64,000 nt of DNA from Leptodontidium sp. MPI-SDFR-AT-0119. Lineage: Eukaryota > Ascomycota > Leotiomycetes > Helotiales > Leptodontidiaceae. The notes beneath the pieces were generated by a model. The model was not told the origin of the DNA and made no database searches. It saw only the letters and a program-made list of their open reading frames with translations. Below are positions 37,146-47,518 of this stretch, one piece after another. Within the stretch, counting starts at the first letter, position 1, and every line of letters begins with the position of its first letter. Location of the stretch: NCBI GenBank assembly GCA_020726505.1, contig JAHLEZ010000012.1, positions 2,108,001 through 2,172,000 of the forward strand, read 5' to 3'. A program made the position numbers and the translations under genes.

Positions 37146-37558
37146 CAGGATCTGACCAGATTGGTCAATATACAAAGGTTCAACTCTCGGACACTGGGTG
37201 TTCATCAGAACCATCATCATCGCCAGGATCGTCACATCACGGCGACTCAGAGGATTCAGAATTAACCCAGCGATTACCCTGCTCCATGAACATCAACCGT
37301 TGCACGAACCTCATTCTTTGAAGTCAAGACATTCTGCTTTCATCGTTCCATTCGCATAATTCGCTGCACAATGCTTGTGTGGCGCACCTCGAGATGACTC
37401 AGCATTTGAATACCAGGTCAAGTTGTCTCCTTTTTGACTCATCATTGACATAGCCACAAAACTTAAACTGTCCTCGATCTCAGGTCCAAAAAAAAAACTA
37501 TTCATTTGTTTCCTCGGGTTGAAGGACTTGGCGTTCTGCTGTCGTTTGAATATTCACA
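37146..37558. other. Intergenic, nothing recognised
   Basis: Short spacer that holds the promoter of the 37559 gene; contains an A9 run near 37489-37497. Confidence 0.4.
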
Positions 37559-38266
37559 ATGGCGTCCATGGAAAGCCCAACAAATACCATCGCACTCATC
37601 CACAACTCAGCTCTTCCACGACCCCTGGATGTCCTCAGTACAGCAATTGCAGAATACTCGAAACGAACTTACTTCAATTCGAGGATCCCCTCAAATTACG
37701 AAGTCCACATCATAGATCTCGCAGCATACAACATCCCATCGACAGATTCAACTTCGGAATCTCAGACAATCGATACGGACGCCACTTCAAAGTCCAAGAC
37801 TCCTGCAGAATGGCAAATCGATACCTCCAAACATTCCGGCTTTCTTCTTTTGTTCCCATACCATACCTGGTCACACTGTAATTCTCTCAAGAACGCACTT
37901 AGCATCCTCCCACCTCACATCATCCATAAACCAACTCTCCTTCTCGGCTTTGGAAAAGAAGAGCCTTATCACCCAAACGAGTACGAGCGGACATGGAAGA
38001 AGAAATCTTTCAGCATGATGAGAGATTTCTTATTACAGAAAGGTGTGAAGTTGGTCGATATGGAAAAGAATGGCCCTAGCGGCTGGCCGATCGGAGGCTG
38101 GCCGGAGTTCATGGTGTATGCTGATTACTGGGAAGATTGGATCACGGGGGGTTATAATGCATTTATTGGAGGTCAACAGGCGGAGGCTTGGGAGCAGAGA
38201 GGGGAGAACAGATGCCAAAGGGGTATCAACATGTTAATTGCTGAGATCGAGAAAAATAGGAAATGA
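37559..38266 (+). CDS. Flavodoxin-fold, NADPH-dependent FMN reductase-like protein
   Basis: A single exon of 235 residues. The order NTIALIHNSALPRPLD, later GFLLLFPYHTWSHCNSLKNAL, then KPTLLLGFGKEE, resembles the alpha/beta layout of NADPH-dependent FMN reductases, where a P-Y motif followed by LKNAL contacts flavin. The usual PEYN is replaced by PYHT, and the N-terminal phosphate loop is weak, so binding of flavin is unproven. The C-terminal half is Trp-rich (GWPIGGWPEFMVYADYWEDW). No signal or membrane segment is seen, so it is probably cytosolic. The family call is moderate and rests on pattern only. Confidence 0.6.
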   Translation: MASMESPTNTIALIHNSALPRPLDVLSTAIAEYSKRTYFNSRIPSNYEVHIIDLAAYNIPSTDSTSESQTIDTDATSKSKTPAEWQIDTSKHSGFLLLFPYHTWSHCNSLKNALSILPPHIIHKPTLLLGFGKEEPYHPNEYERTWKKKSFSMMRDFLLQKGVKLVDMEKNGPSGWPIGGWPEFMVYADYWEDWITGGYNAFIGGQQAEAWEQRGENRCQRGINMLIAEIEKNRK

Positions 38267-38626
38267 TAGAAAATTTCCTCCACGTCAATAACAGACTTCA
38301 CATTCACTGCAACACTACTCAAACACAAAGAAAGGCTCAAGCGGACATCAATGAAATTTTGCTAAAATCTCTTTCGTGATACACAGGTTATCTTTTAATA
38401 CGAAGAAAAGTGACATACCGTGCCTTTTCCTTGTTTGCGAATCGTGAGCAACCCAGTCAACGCTTCGCTCGTGGTCTCGAGTACTTTTCGACGGGAACGA
38501 TTGCTTCGGTACCTGTACTTACACTTCAAATGGCAGCAAGAACCCCTAAGTAACCAGCAGAAGGCGTAAATTGATTTATATGATATTTATTTCTTCGTCA
38601 TTTATCACTCGAGCACGCTTGCACTC

Positions 38627-39569
38627 TCAGTGCCAGTGATCGCCGTGATCAATATCCTCCCTCTTTGTGACAGTAGCATTTGGTGCAAAGCACGTCTTGT
38701 ATCCTCTCGACGGGCTGTATTCCCTTACGCAGCCATTTGGGCAAGGGTAAGTCTGCCAAATCTCGTCAATTTTGCTCTTCGATCGTAAGTGGGAGACCAT
38801 ACCTCGTTGTATTGCCACGAAAACAGCGGATCAGTCTCATTGGTCAAGATTTGTCCCAACATACTAGTCTGGTATCCCGGAAGTTGTCTGCTCTGCTGGA
38901 AGACATCGTAGGAAGAGAGGGTCATGACACCCCACCCGACGTTGTAGTTATGCTGGATCGTAGTGCCGTAAATATATTCTGCGATCGTCAGTTCAACGCT
39001 ATCGGTAATAACATATTTTCAAGCGTAGATACCTTTGAACCCAGACCAACGGATAGCACTCGCACACATTGGGCACGATTCGGCATTGGTGTAGATGGAA
39101 AGTTGTCCCCAAGCAGCGAAAATTTGAGTCGCGGTCATGTTTCGTGCAACAAAAACAGCCGTGCAAGCATTGATTGCTGATATCTCGCCGTGGATACTAT
39201 AACTAAGTCAGAATTTTGTTTTTGAGAAGAATGTGAAAGAGTCGTTACGTTGGATCACCGGTTCTAAAATTGGCACCTTTGCAGACTATGGCATCTGCCG
39301 TGTGATTGACGATGATCGTTCCGTACGCGGCAAAAGGACATGGTCCACTCTGTTCGTAAAGGGCTTCATTCGCCTGGTTGTTGTGTTAACATCGGAAACT
39401 ATATTTGCCCGAGGAGACTTACAAGTCGCATGTACTTGACTCGGGTCGAGTATGGAATGGAGTTGACCGTCAAACCGGTCATATCTTGATCATCGTTGGG
39501 AACTGTGAAGGCAGCCGCTGCCGAGGATGCAAGCATACCGATGATGGAAAAACTCTTGAAGGCAAACAT
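38627..39569 (-). CDS. Secreted cytidine/deoxycytidylate deaminase-fold protein
   Basis: Five exons (39569-39423, 39373-39249, 39202-39033, 38978-38803, 38752-38627) give 247 residues. The first about 20 residues are a clear signal peptide (MFAFKSFSIIGMLASSAAAA). The zinc-deaminase signature is complete: HGE at 95-97 (His ligand and catalytic Glu) and CPMC at 134-137 (two Cys ligands), the latter preceded by Ser where Pro is usual. Sequons NHT, NMT, NET and NAT fit secretion. The C-terminal tail has further cysteines and is His/Asp-rich (DIDHGDHWH), perhaps metal-binding. Members of this fold deaminate cytosine, guanine or related bases. A secreted form suggests external nucleobase or nucleoside use; the substrate is unknown. 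Confidence 0.88.
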
Positions 39570-42211
39570 TGTGAAATATTTTGGTAAATTGGGAGTGCGG
39601 TGCAGTCCTGAGTATATGAAGGGCGTCGCGGTCCTTTTATATCAACAAACTCGGTACCAACAACCTGGAGCTTGCCATATTCGCGGCACCTATTCGCCCA
39701 CTTCGACCCGGTTAAGTCCGAGATATACGTTAAGAGGAGCACTATTGATGTCCTTTTCTTCACCGCATTACCTGGGAGATATCATGAGTGGGATGTTGAT
39801 GCCTCGGTTAGATCATTGTGCTTGACTAAGGTGATAAACAAACTGCTGCGGGGTCTCATGATCTTATCCCGGGAAGAAGTAATTGACTTTTATAGAAATG
39901 GGAATTCATCATCGCTGGTCGAATTATGTCCCTTGAATCAGCCAGGGGAACCTGACTCTCTAGGTCGCTTGCGATAGGCAATCCCGCCGCCATGGTTCCA
40001 ACCTCGTGGCAATGCCTTGGCGTCTCCGCTCCATGATTGTCGCCATGAGAACCCCTCAAAAGTCGAAATTGAGGGGCTTGGCACTTAAAGATAAATGGGT
40101 TAGGTAATTGAGGACTCAAAATTGTCTAGGTAATTTAAAACTACAGGGAAGGCAAAGAAGAGAAGACGAGCGTGAGGGGGTCAACATTGCCAGAATTGGT
40201 ATCGACAACTTGAAGAGAGTGAGAAACAAAGAGCGAAAAACACCACAGCAATTTTCACTTACGTGCAGTCTTCAATTCGTGTCTTTAAAGGAATTATTCT
40301 TCAAAATTTCAGACATCCATCCCACCTTCGAACGGTGCCATGCATGTTCCCCGCTACTTCCCACCCAATTTTGCACTTTGGAAAGCAGGTCGTAACCTTG
40401 ACCATGCAGTACGAGGTACTCAATTCCTGGTCTGATAAGTTGCTCCTTCTCCAGTGGCGATCTTGGATCTCGTCATATGCAAATTCAGCAACTCGACATA
40501 TCCATTGCGAGGTACAGAAATTACAAAACCCCACCTTTGCAAATCTACAGCAAGCAAAGCAAACTTTAAGTCCAGATCCCTAGAATTAAAACGCTGGATC
40601 ATAATGCAAGACATTAGTAAGATAGTATGCAATTTCGTCGAAGAAAGCCTTGGAGAGGTTGGGTTCTCGGGTAGGTTGTGAGGGTGGCCAGGTGGGGCTG
40701 TCTGCTCGCTACGCGAGCCCCTGACCCAGATCTCGAAAGTAAACATTCATTCGTACAGCAACTTCGATTTCTTCCCTTAGTCATCAAGTCCGCAACATGA
40801 CCCTGATGAATGTCTTCGAGATCCCATCACCCCAAGCACGGTGGTGATCTCGTCATGCCATCTTCGGGTAGAAAGTCAGCCCAGAATTCCAACTAGTTTC
40901 AACCATCCTCTTCAAAAAAAAAACTTCAAAAATAATCCAAGATTGCTTCTTCTAGAACTCTCAATAGTCATCTCGCGTATCTTAGCATATATGTATGATT
41001 CCACCTGCCCAACCATTCAAATTGCTGTCTGCCACTTTCCAGATTTGGTTTACTCTTGTTGCTGTGGATGAGTTTGGGGGGTGTAAACTGGGCACGATCG
41101 ATCACAGACGCTATCATGCGGGACTAAAGCACCGCTGTCCAATTTGGAATAGCTGAAGGTTCCAAGAAGAACACATTCCATAGATATCGTAGCTGACACA
41201 CCTCCATTGGTCGATATTGTCATGGTGGCTTGCTGGGCCGTGGAGCAATATGAAACTCAACTGGTCGAGGCGTTCGTTAGCTGCAATATTACTGCCGGCG
41301 CATCAACACCCAGTAGTCATGGACCGGATTTTCCCGCTTAAACCTTAATCAGCATGTAGGCTGGAAGTATGGGGGAACGATACAAGTTGTGGTCATTGGA
41401 CATTAACTTACCACGCTACACCTGCCGGCAGACGACGAAGAGCTGGCTTGCCGATAATCTGGCCAAGACACAGTTGATTGTGGTAGTTGCCTGAATGCAG
41501 ATCAACTCCAACGCCATTTGCATGCGACTTCGGAGTTCTTGAATGTTGTTTGGTATTGCAAGGTGCAGAGCAGAGGTCTTTTAAACTGGTGTACGAATTT
41601 GACTTGACGCTGCTCATTCTTGCTTGTTTGATTGCGATTTTCACAACAAGACGAAGAGTTCTAAGGTATTCAAGATCAAAAATGCAGTTTCTTTACTATC
41701 TTTGATTTTTTTTTAAAAAAAAATGACTGCTCACCTTCTTGAATACCCACCTGTTGACCAGAAAGTATACGAAACGATGCTCTGATGAGTTTCAGGTACT
41801 TTTGATAAATCCTCGCTGCAGCAAGACAGGACACCGTGAGCCACTTTCGGCAAGGTGTCGTTAAACCCGGCCTTTCACGCGGGGTTAAACGCAAGTGCGT
41901 CGGGAATGTAGCTGTGAGTGGACGGATTTCCGCTGACATGCATGATGCTCGGACTGGATGGAAAGCTGACCAACAGGCACCGTGATTCAAACCGATGACG
42001 GAAGACTCCATCCATCGAAAACGTGATTTGTGCAATGATTGAGAGACAGAATTTGATCGTGGGACGAGGGATAGATGGACTTTGGAGATAGCATCATGAA
42101 CCCTACGATCATCGATCCATTTGTGAACCCTTACAATCGTCCAATGTACGGAAATACTCATTTGACCGCTGCCAGCTCCAAGGCAACAGAGAGTCTTCGC
42201 AACTGAAGGAA
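39570..42211. other. Intergenic, no supported gene
   Basis: About 2.6 kb. Short ORFs on both strands overlap each other and show no domain. A mixed T/A homopolymer block lies near 41707-41723. The right end should contain the promoter of the 42212 gene. Confidence 0.4.
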
Positions 42212-44141
42212 ATGGCCAACAACAATCGTCCTGGTCCCGGTGTTTCGGGGGGTGGAAATCACAATGTGGGAGGGTTGGATCTGCAATTCGTTAGCATGAA
42301 TCCATCCTCCCAGCTCGAGAAGCAGCGGAACAAGAAAGTCATCCGGTCCGCTGCTATGAAGAGTTTTCGCCGGAAGCAAATGTCGCAGAAGGCTCAAGAT
42401 AAGGTGGGACCTGTCAGAGAAGTCGTTGAATTGCACTGCTCGTCGGAACTCGGTGCAAAGAACAATTCCCTGCCTGATACACGAAGTTTGTCCGCTGGAG
42501 ATGGCGCCAACTGGCTGGGCGGTATCGAAGACTCCTTCTCAGATATGTCTTGGGGGCCACCTACGTCGCCTCTATCCAATTCCAGCAGCAACAGCAGTGA
42601 AAGCGACTCGATGTCTGTTTTCGATGAGATGCCTCAAGGTGGTCGGTTTCTTAGCCAAGTGTCTACTCCAGGTTCATCCGTAGTTAGTAGTCCCAAATCG
42701 CTCTTAGGAGCCGGAAGAATAGATCCGTTCCGGATATACCCTTTGGATGCGAACAACACTATACCGGAACTTTTTGACCACTGTAAGTCGTTTTCTTTGG
42801 CCACCCGTTCGTCCTGGAGTAGTGGCATTTGTTGACTTGAACTCCCAGCGGTAGGAATCTTATGGCCTGGTTTTAGTCCAGAGTCCCAAATGCCAGCCGC
42901 CTGGTTTCGTAAAGCCTGGGAAAGACCAATCGTAATGCATGCCTTGGCATTTGGCGCAATTGTCCACATGGACGTCCTTAGAAGTCCCCGATTGAGTCTT
43001 GAAAACCCCCTTCGTCTCTTCCACAAAGTCCAGACCATGAGACTGCTGAAAGAGGAGATGAAGAACCCTAACCAAGCTGTTCTGGATGATGTGATCCTGG
43101 CCATTCTGACACTAAGCACGAATGAAGTCGAGACTGTTGCGAACAACATTAAAGAGAAAGCTCGCTCGCCATTCAATTCCCCACTCGCTAGCATCCAATG
43201 GCTTGATGTGTATGGTTGCATCAGCCACGTCAAGACACACACGGCAGCAATGCGCTCCATTATCGCTCGTCGAGGTGGCCTGGAAAACGTAGAGTTGCCA
43301 GGATTGGCTGAAGTTCTATTTCTGTAAGCAAGAAGCCTGCAGTTTGATGCCCATAGAGATTCTTTGGCGCACGCCGACTGAAATCGTACTGACGTAAATT
43401 TCTAGATCAGATGTCCTTGGTGCAACACAAAATTTGTCCAAACCACACTTCCCTCTCCTTCTCGCCGCTAGAGACTTACCCCCACTCGAGATTGATCGAG
43501 TATTGAGGTTCCCGTTGATGAAGCTAGGGCAAGCATTCGAGAGTCTCAGTGCCTTTGGAGTCAATGAGAGGGCCCTCGGAGTTCTTCAAACTATGGTCGA
43601 TTTGAGTATGATCATTGATGGTCACACCAGAGGAGCTAAGCCCATCAAAGACATGGCAAGCTTCATTCTCAGAAGAAATGCTGTGCAGCATAGTCTCACA
43701 TCTTTGCCATCTGGCGAAGAGCTCGAAGTTGGTGAAGTTAGCAGTGTCTGCTTGTATGAGTCCATTCGTCATGCGGCGATGATTTATAGCGTAGCGGTCA
43801 CATTTCCACTGCCGCCATTGACAGGAGTCTTTGGAAAGCTGTCTTTGGCACTGAAGGGCATCATGGAAACTTCGAAATTTGATCCCTGCTGGCAACTGAG
43901 CCCGAAAACACTACTGTGGATCTTGACTCTGGGTGGAATTGCGGCTTCTGGCACAGATGAAAGAGCGTGGTACGTTCAAAACCTTGAAGCCGTGTCGGGA
44001 GCCCTGAAGCTGTCAGATTGGCGATATGTTGTTGTGAATATTGAGGAATACTTGTGGCTTGAGAGTGCTTGTGACAACGGCGGAAGAAGCCTCTGGGACG
44101 AGGTTCTCAACGACCGGTTTCTCCAGATGGGCATTGATTAA
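42212..44141 (+). CDS. Fungal-specific transcription factor-like protein (fungal_trans_2 type), no zinc cluster
   Basis: Three exons (42212-42782, 42849-43323, 43406-44141) give 593 residues. The N-terminal KKVIRSAAMKSFRRKQMSQKAQ has the RS-AM-K-(F/Y)RRKQ pattern seen before the fungal_trans_2 region in many fungal proteins that lack a Zn2Cys6 cluster. A Ser-rich linker follows, then an all-helical C-terminal domain (PAAWFRKAWERPIVMHALAF, GCISHVKTHTAAMRSIIARRGGL, SGTDERAWYVQNLEAV). The RRGG motif after a long helix is typical of this group. It probably acts in the nucleus; direct DNA binding is uncertain because no classical DNA-binding domain is present. No regulatory target is suggested by its neighbours. 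Confidence 0.8.
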
Positions 44142-45104
44142 GAGGGCTGGTAGAAATGGAGAAATGCTCCAACGATAGCTGAATATGGCCAAAAGACTTC
44201 CCCAAAACGATATCATAAGAAGATAGTTTCATGCTTGCAAATTCAGTGTCGCAGGTGAAGCTCATCTACTAAAAATTGAAAAGAAGACTTCGTGCCTCTA
44301 CGTCTGGAAGAAGCTGTGTAGGTCAGAGAGAATTCGTCGCACTCTAATCTGTCATCAGCTGCCAGCATTCGTATTCATCAAAGCTCGATATCAAAAAAAC
44401 ATGACCAAGACATATATGATAGTAAGCATCGCCCATATTAGGATAGAAGACGAGGATGAGCAGCATCTCAATCGGGACTAGGTCTTTTCAGCAGTGTCTT
44501 ATTTTGGTATAGCTTGAATGCACCCAAATCTTTGATCCAAAGGGCAGCAGCTTATTCATCTCTGTGGCTGATTAGACTTCCAGCACCTCAATCCACACCA
44601 ATTATAGCATTCCCTTTCCGCGGGGTTTAGATCGTGCGTAAAGTGCATCAGTTGGGGGTATTCAGGGGAGATTCCAATCAGATAATTCGAAGGGGACAAA
44701 AGAGCAAGGCCACACCGACACATTTGTCATCTCGAAGAGGAGGCAGACGTCCAAAATTCAGCAGGAGCATTGGACAGTATCAATAGCAGACGGTGAACAG
44801 ATCTGTACTATCCAAATTTTTTGGGTTTCAGCGCATTATTAAAACTTTATCTTTTCAGTATGTGTGTTGCTGGCTTGTGACTGGTCCATTTGAATTATCC
44901 TTTGAAACTACACGGTAAGGGTCCACGGATACTTTTGACAGAGGCTGCAGCGTCAACAAGGCGATGCGGACTGCGTCATACAGAAGAATCTATAACTGCT
45001 TCGCCACCCTCGCCTGAGACAGATGGGTTGTTTCCACATCTCAGCACTCGTTTCGATTGATCAAGTTCAACATTTCAAGTCCTAATATCGAACCTTGATA
45101 CATC
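44142..45104. other. Intergenic, nothing recognised
   Basis: About 1 kb between the 42212 gene and the bZIP gene. No gene or repeat is seen; the right end holds the bZIP promoter and leader. Confidence 0.4.
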
Positions 45105-45978
45105 ATGTCCAACTTGACTTACAACTACAACACTGATGAGGTCTCGTCGTTTGACTACAACGATGAACCCTGGCAGACTGGAACTTCGTCATCTAGCTCA
45201 GACGTATACACCCCTGTGGTATGAAAACCCAGACCAAAATCATGTACAGAAATAGATCGAGTCACTGACATCAAACCTAAAAAGGATCAATCAGATGCAA
45301 TGGCTAGATGGACGACTTCCTGCCATAGTATAATTCCATTTGACTACGAGGCATGGCAAGTCGAGAGGACATTCCCAGAGTCTGACATGTACTGTAGAGA
45401 GGATTGGTCTTCGGTGAGGGCATATGCACCCGAAAGCTGACGAAACAAGGCAAAGCTAATCGGTATCAGGTACCGCTCTCGGTGTGGGAAGCATCAGCTC
45501 AAGGCATAGGGAATACCATGTCTCGTGCAGCCCAAACGGTGCCTGGAGAGCCGAAAACGGAGCTCTCTTATTCTCAGTCGCCGTCTTGTGATCCATCATC
45601 AGCTGATTCGCCACCTGACACAACTTCGACTTCAAGATCACGCAAGCATCTGAGTGAATCAGCATTGAATGTACAGATACCCGACCAACAGAAGAGTAGC
45701 CAAAGTTAACGAGTATACAGAGGCGGCGAAGTCAGAATCGCGAGTCGCAGCGCTCGTTCCGCGAGCGACAGAAGCTTCATGTGCAGTGGCTGGAAGAACA
45801 AGTTCGCGGGCTGAAGACAAAGCACCATGAGCTGGAGAAAGAGTATATTCATCTGGATGGCAAGTATCGAGCACTACTCGGGAGGACTACTGTAAAGGAA
45901 GAGACCTATCAAAGTACAGACGGGATGGGATCGTGGTCGTCAGGTCTGGGGCTGGATTCTGTTTCGGAACATCCTTAG
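45105..45978 (+). CDS. bZIP transcription factor, Pap1/AP-1-like basic region
   Basis: Four exons (45105-45218, 45285-45413, 45470-45670, 45721-45978) give 233 residues. The last intron (50 nt, GTACAG...TACAG) ends exactly at the basic region, so exon 4 starts RRRSQNRESQRSFRERQ; the N-x7-R signature is Asn154 and Arg162. The zipper follows as LHVQWLEEQVRGLKTKHHEL and continues to about residue 200. The N-terminal 148 residues are Tyr/Ser/Asp-rich with no known domain. The protein is short for a Yap/Pap1 factor and has no C-terminal cysteine-rich domain, so redox sensing as in Pap1/AP-1 is unlikely. It is closer to the small fungal bZIPs linked to metabolite or stress control. Confidence 0.88.
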
Positions 45979-46295
45979 CTGTCTGCGTTTGATTATTGTG
46001 TTTTCTCTTAGAACAAATCGCAGTCTCGTATACCCAGGCTGAGAGAAGGAGTGTTTGGATGATGGAGTCGGCGGAGTATTGCTTGTCACTGGAAGCTCAA
46101 TTTCAAAAGAAAATACCACACTCAAAACCTTGAACACAAGTCTAGAAACACATGGTACGAGTTTCCCGTCACATCCGTTCGTACTTCGCGTTCTGAATCA
46201 CGGGATCTCCCACTGTTCATTTACAATACGATAAGCAAGTTCGTCGTTCCAAAAACTATGCATTGAGCAGAACTAGAAATCTGCAAAGCCTGGCT

Positions 46296-47036
46296 TCAGT
46301 CCAAGAACGAGTTCGGGTCTCTATCAATGATTAGCAGTGATTTGGAATGCAGAATACCAACTCACCCTTGAACCCAGCCCGGAATCAAAGCTCCAGCCTC
46401 AAGCACTTTCAACTCCTTTCCAGTCTCGCGACTTGTAATGCGAACCCTTGGACACTCCCATCCTGGATTATTCCTCTTTGCGAGCTCGAAGTCCCTCGTG
46501 AGAATCTGTGCACTATCTCCTCTCCAATCTGTGATCTGGCCCTCGGATGTATGAAGCTCCAATTCCTTCAACCGTGTCATTTGTGTAATAACCTCCATGT
46601 TGAAATGGCCGAAGTAGCCCGCGTCTGCCACCTCAAGTATCATCTTCTCGATATTCTCAATCTCAGCCGCATCAATGTATTCCAGCAAGTTGTCGCTGCA
46701 TCGGATTGTGTCCTGGTTGAACGCAAGATAGATGTAGTTTGGTGCTTTCAAGACTATGTGGTAGGGTGTGTAGTTGGATTTGAAGCTCAAAAAGTAGGTC
46801 TTGTAGGTAGCTAATGCCTCGTATCGGGATTCCCGAGAGACGTGTAGAGTTGGGGGAATGGGAGTGCTAGAGAGGAAGGCTTCAACGAAGCGTGTATGTT
46901 GCTGATTCGACTTGACGATGCCTTTCCTGCAGCTTATATCCACGATTCGAGGGTCGCTGAGGATGATGTCCCACACCCTGAGTCGCAGTTCGCTGGGCAG
47001 AGTGGGGAAGAGATGGAATTCGGTGAGGGAGGTCAT
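46296..47036 (-). CDS. 2EXR-domain protein
   Basis: Two exons (47036-46366, 46320-46296) give 231 residues; the last exon encodes only GDPNSFLD and the stop. The start FHLFPTLPSELRLRVWDIIL is the 2EXR signature found in many filamentous-fungal proteins of unknown function, followed by PIPPTLHVSRESRYEAL, another typical block. The 45 nt intron (GTGAGT...GATAG) is in phase. Without splicing the protein ends after WVQG. No membrane or secretion signal is seen. These proteins occur in large families in Pezizomycotina; no biochemical role is established. Confidence 0.85.
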
Positions 47037-47243
47037 TTTCGCGACTTGAGACTGTTGCTAAATACACCATCAGTGATTGTCGTGAAGAAGGAGTGATAGG
47101 AGATGTACTAAATGTTGATTGATGGGTTTCCAGACCTGTATATCTTCAAATCGTTAGTCTGACGCGGTTGTAAGTTTGTTTATGTACAAGTTGGGAGGGA
47201 GCCTGAAATCTAGCCTGGGGTTGCCTGGTGTCTTTACTCGTTA

Positions 47244-47518
47244 CGAACGGGCTCCATAAGTCCGTGCGTTTAGGCTTTGAAATGAATTCAAACACGAGTT
47301 ACACATAATTTATTTCGAAATGTACATTTATTTAGTGATAGAATCATTAGAATTGTTATTCACTTATATAATTTCAAGTTTTAAAGAATTCAAAAAATTA
47401 ATTGCAAGTAGAGAGAGTTAATTAAAAAAAGGGAGTTTCCAAAATTTCTACCGAAATAGTGGTGTTCCTCACCAAAAGCAAAGTAGCCTAAATGCACGGA
47501 CTTATGGAGCCCAGTTCG
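47244..47518. mobile_element. MITE with about 33 bp inverted ends and TTA duplication
   Basis: The left end CGAACGGGCTCCATAAGTCC (from 47244) and the reverse-complemented right end CGAACTGGGCTCCATAAGTC (from 47518) match for about 33 bp with one extra base and one mismatch. TTA borders both sides (47241-47243 and 47519-47521), which fits the 3 bp TWA duplication of PIF/Harbinger elements. The 275 bp interior is AT-rich with no coding capacity. Confidence 0.82.

Noticed and set aside
41676..42161. 161-codon minus-strand ORF
   Set aside because: Spans the promoter side of the 42212 gene and runs into a homopolymer; no protein features.
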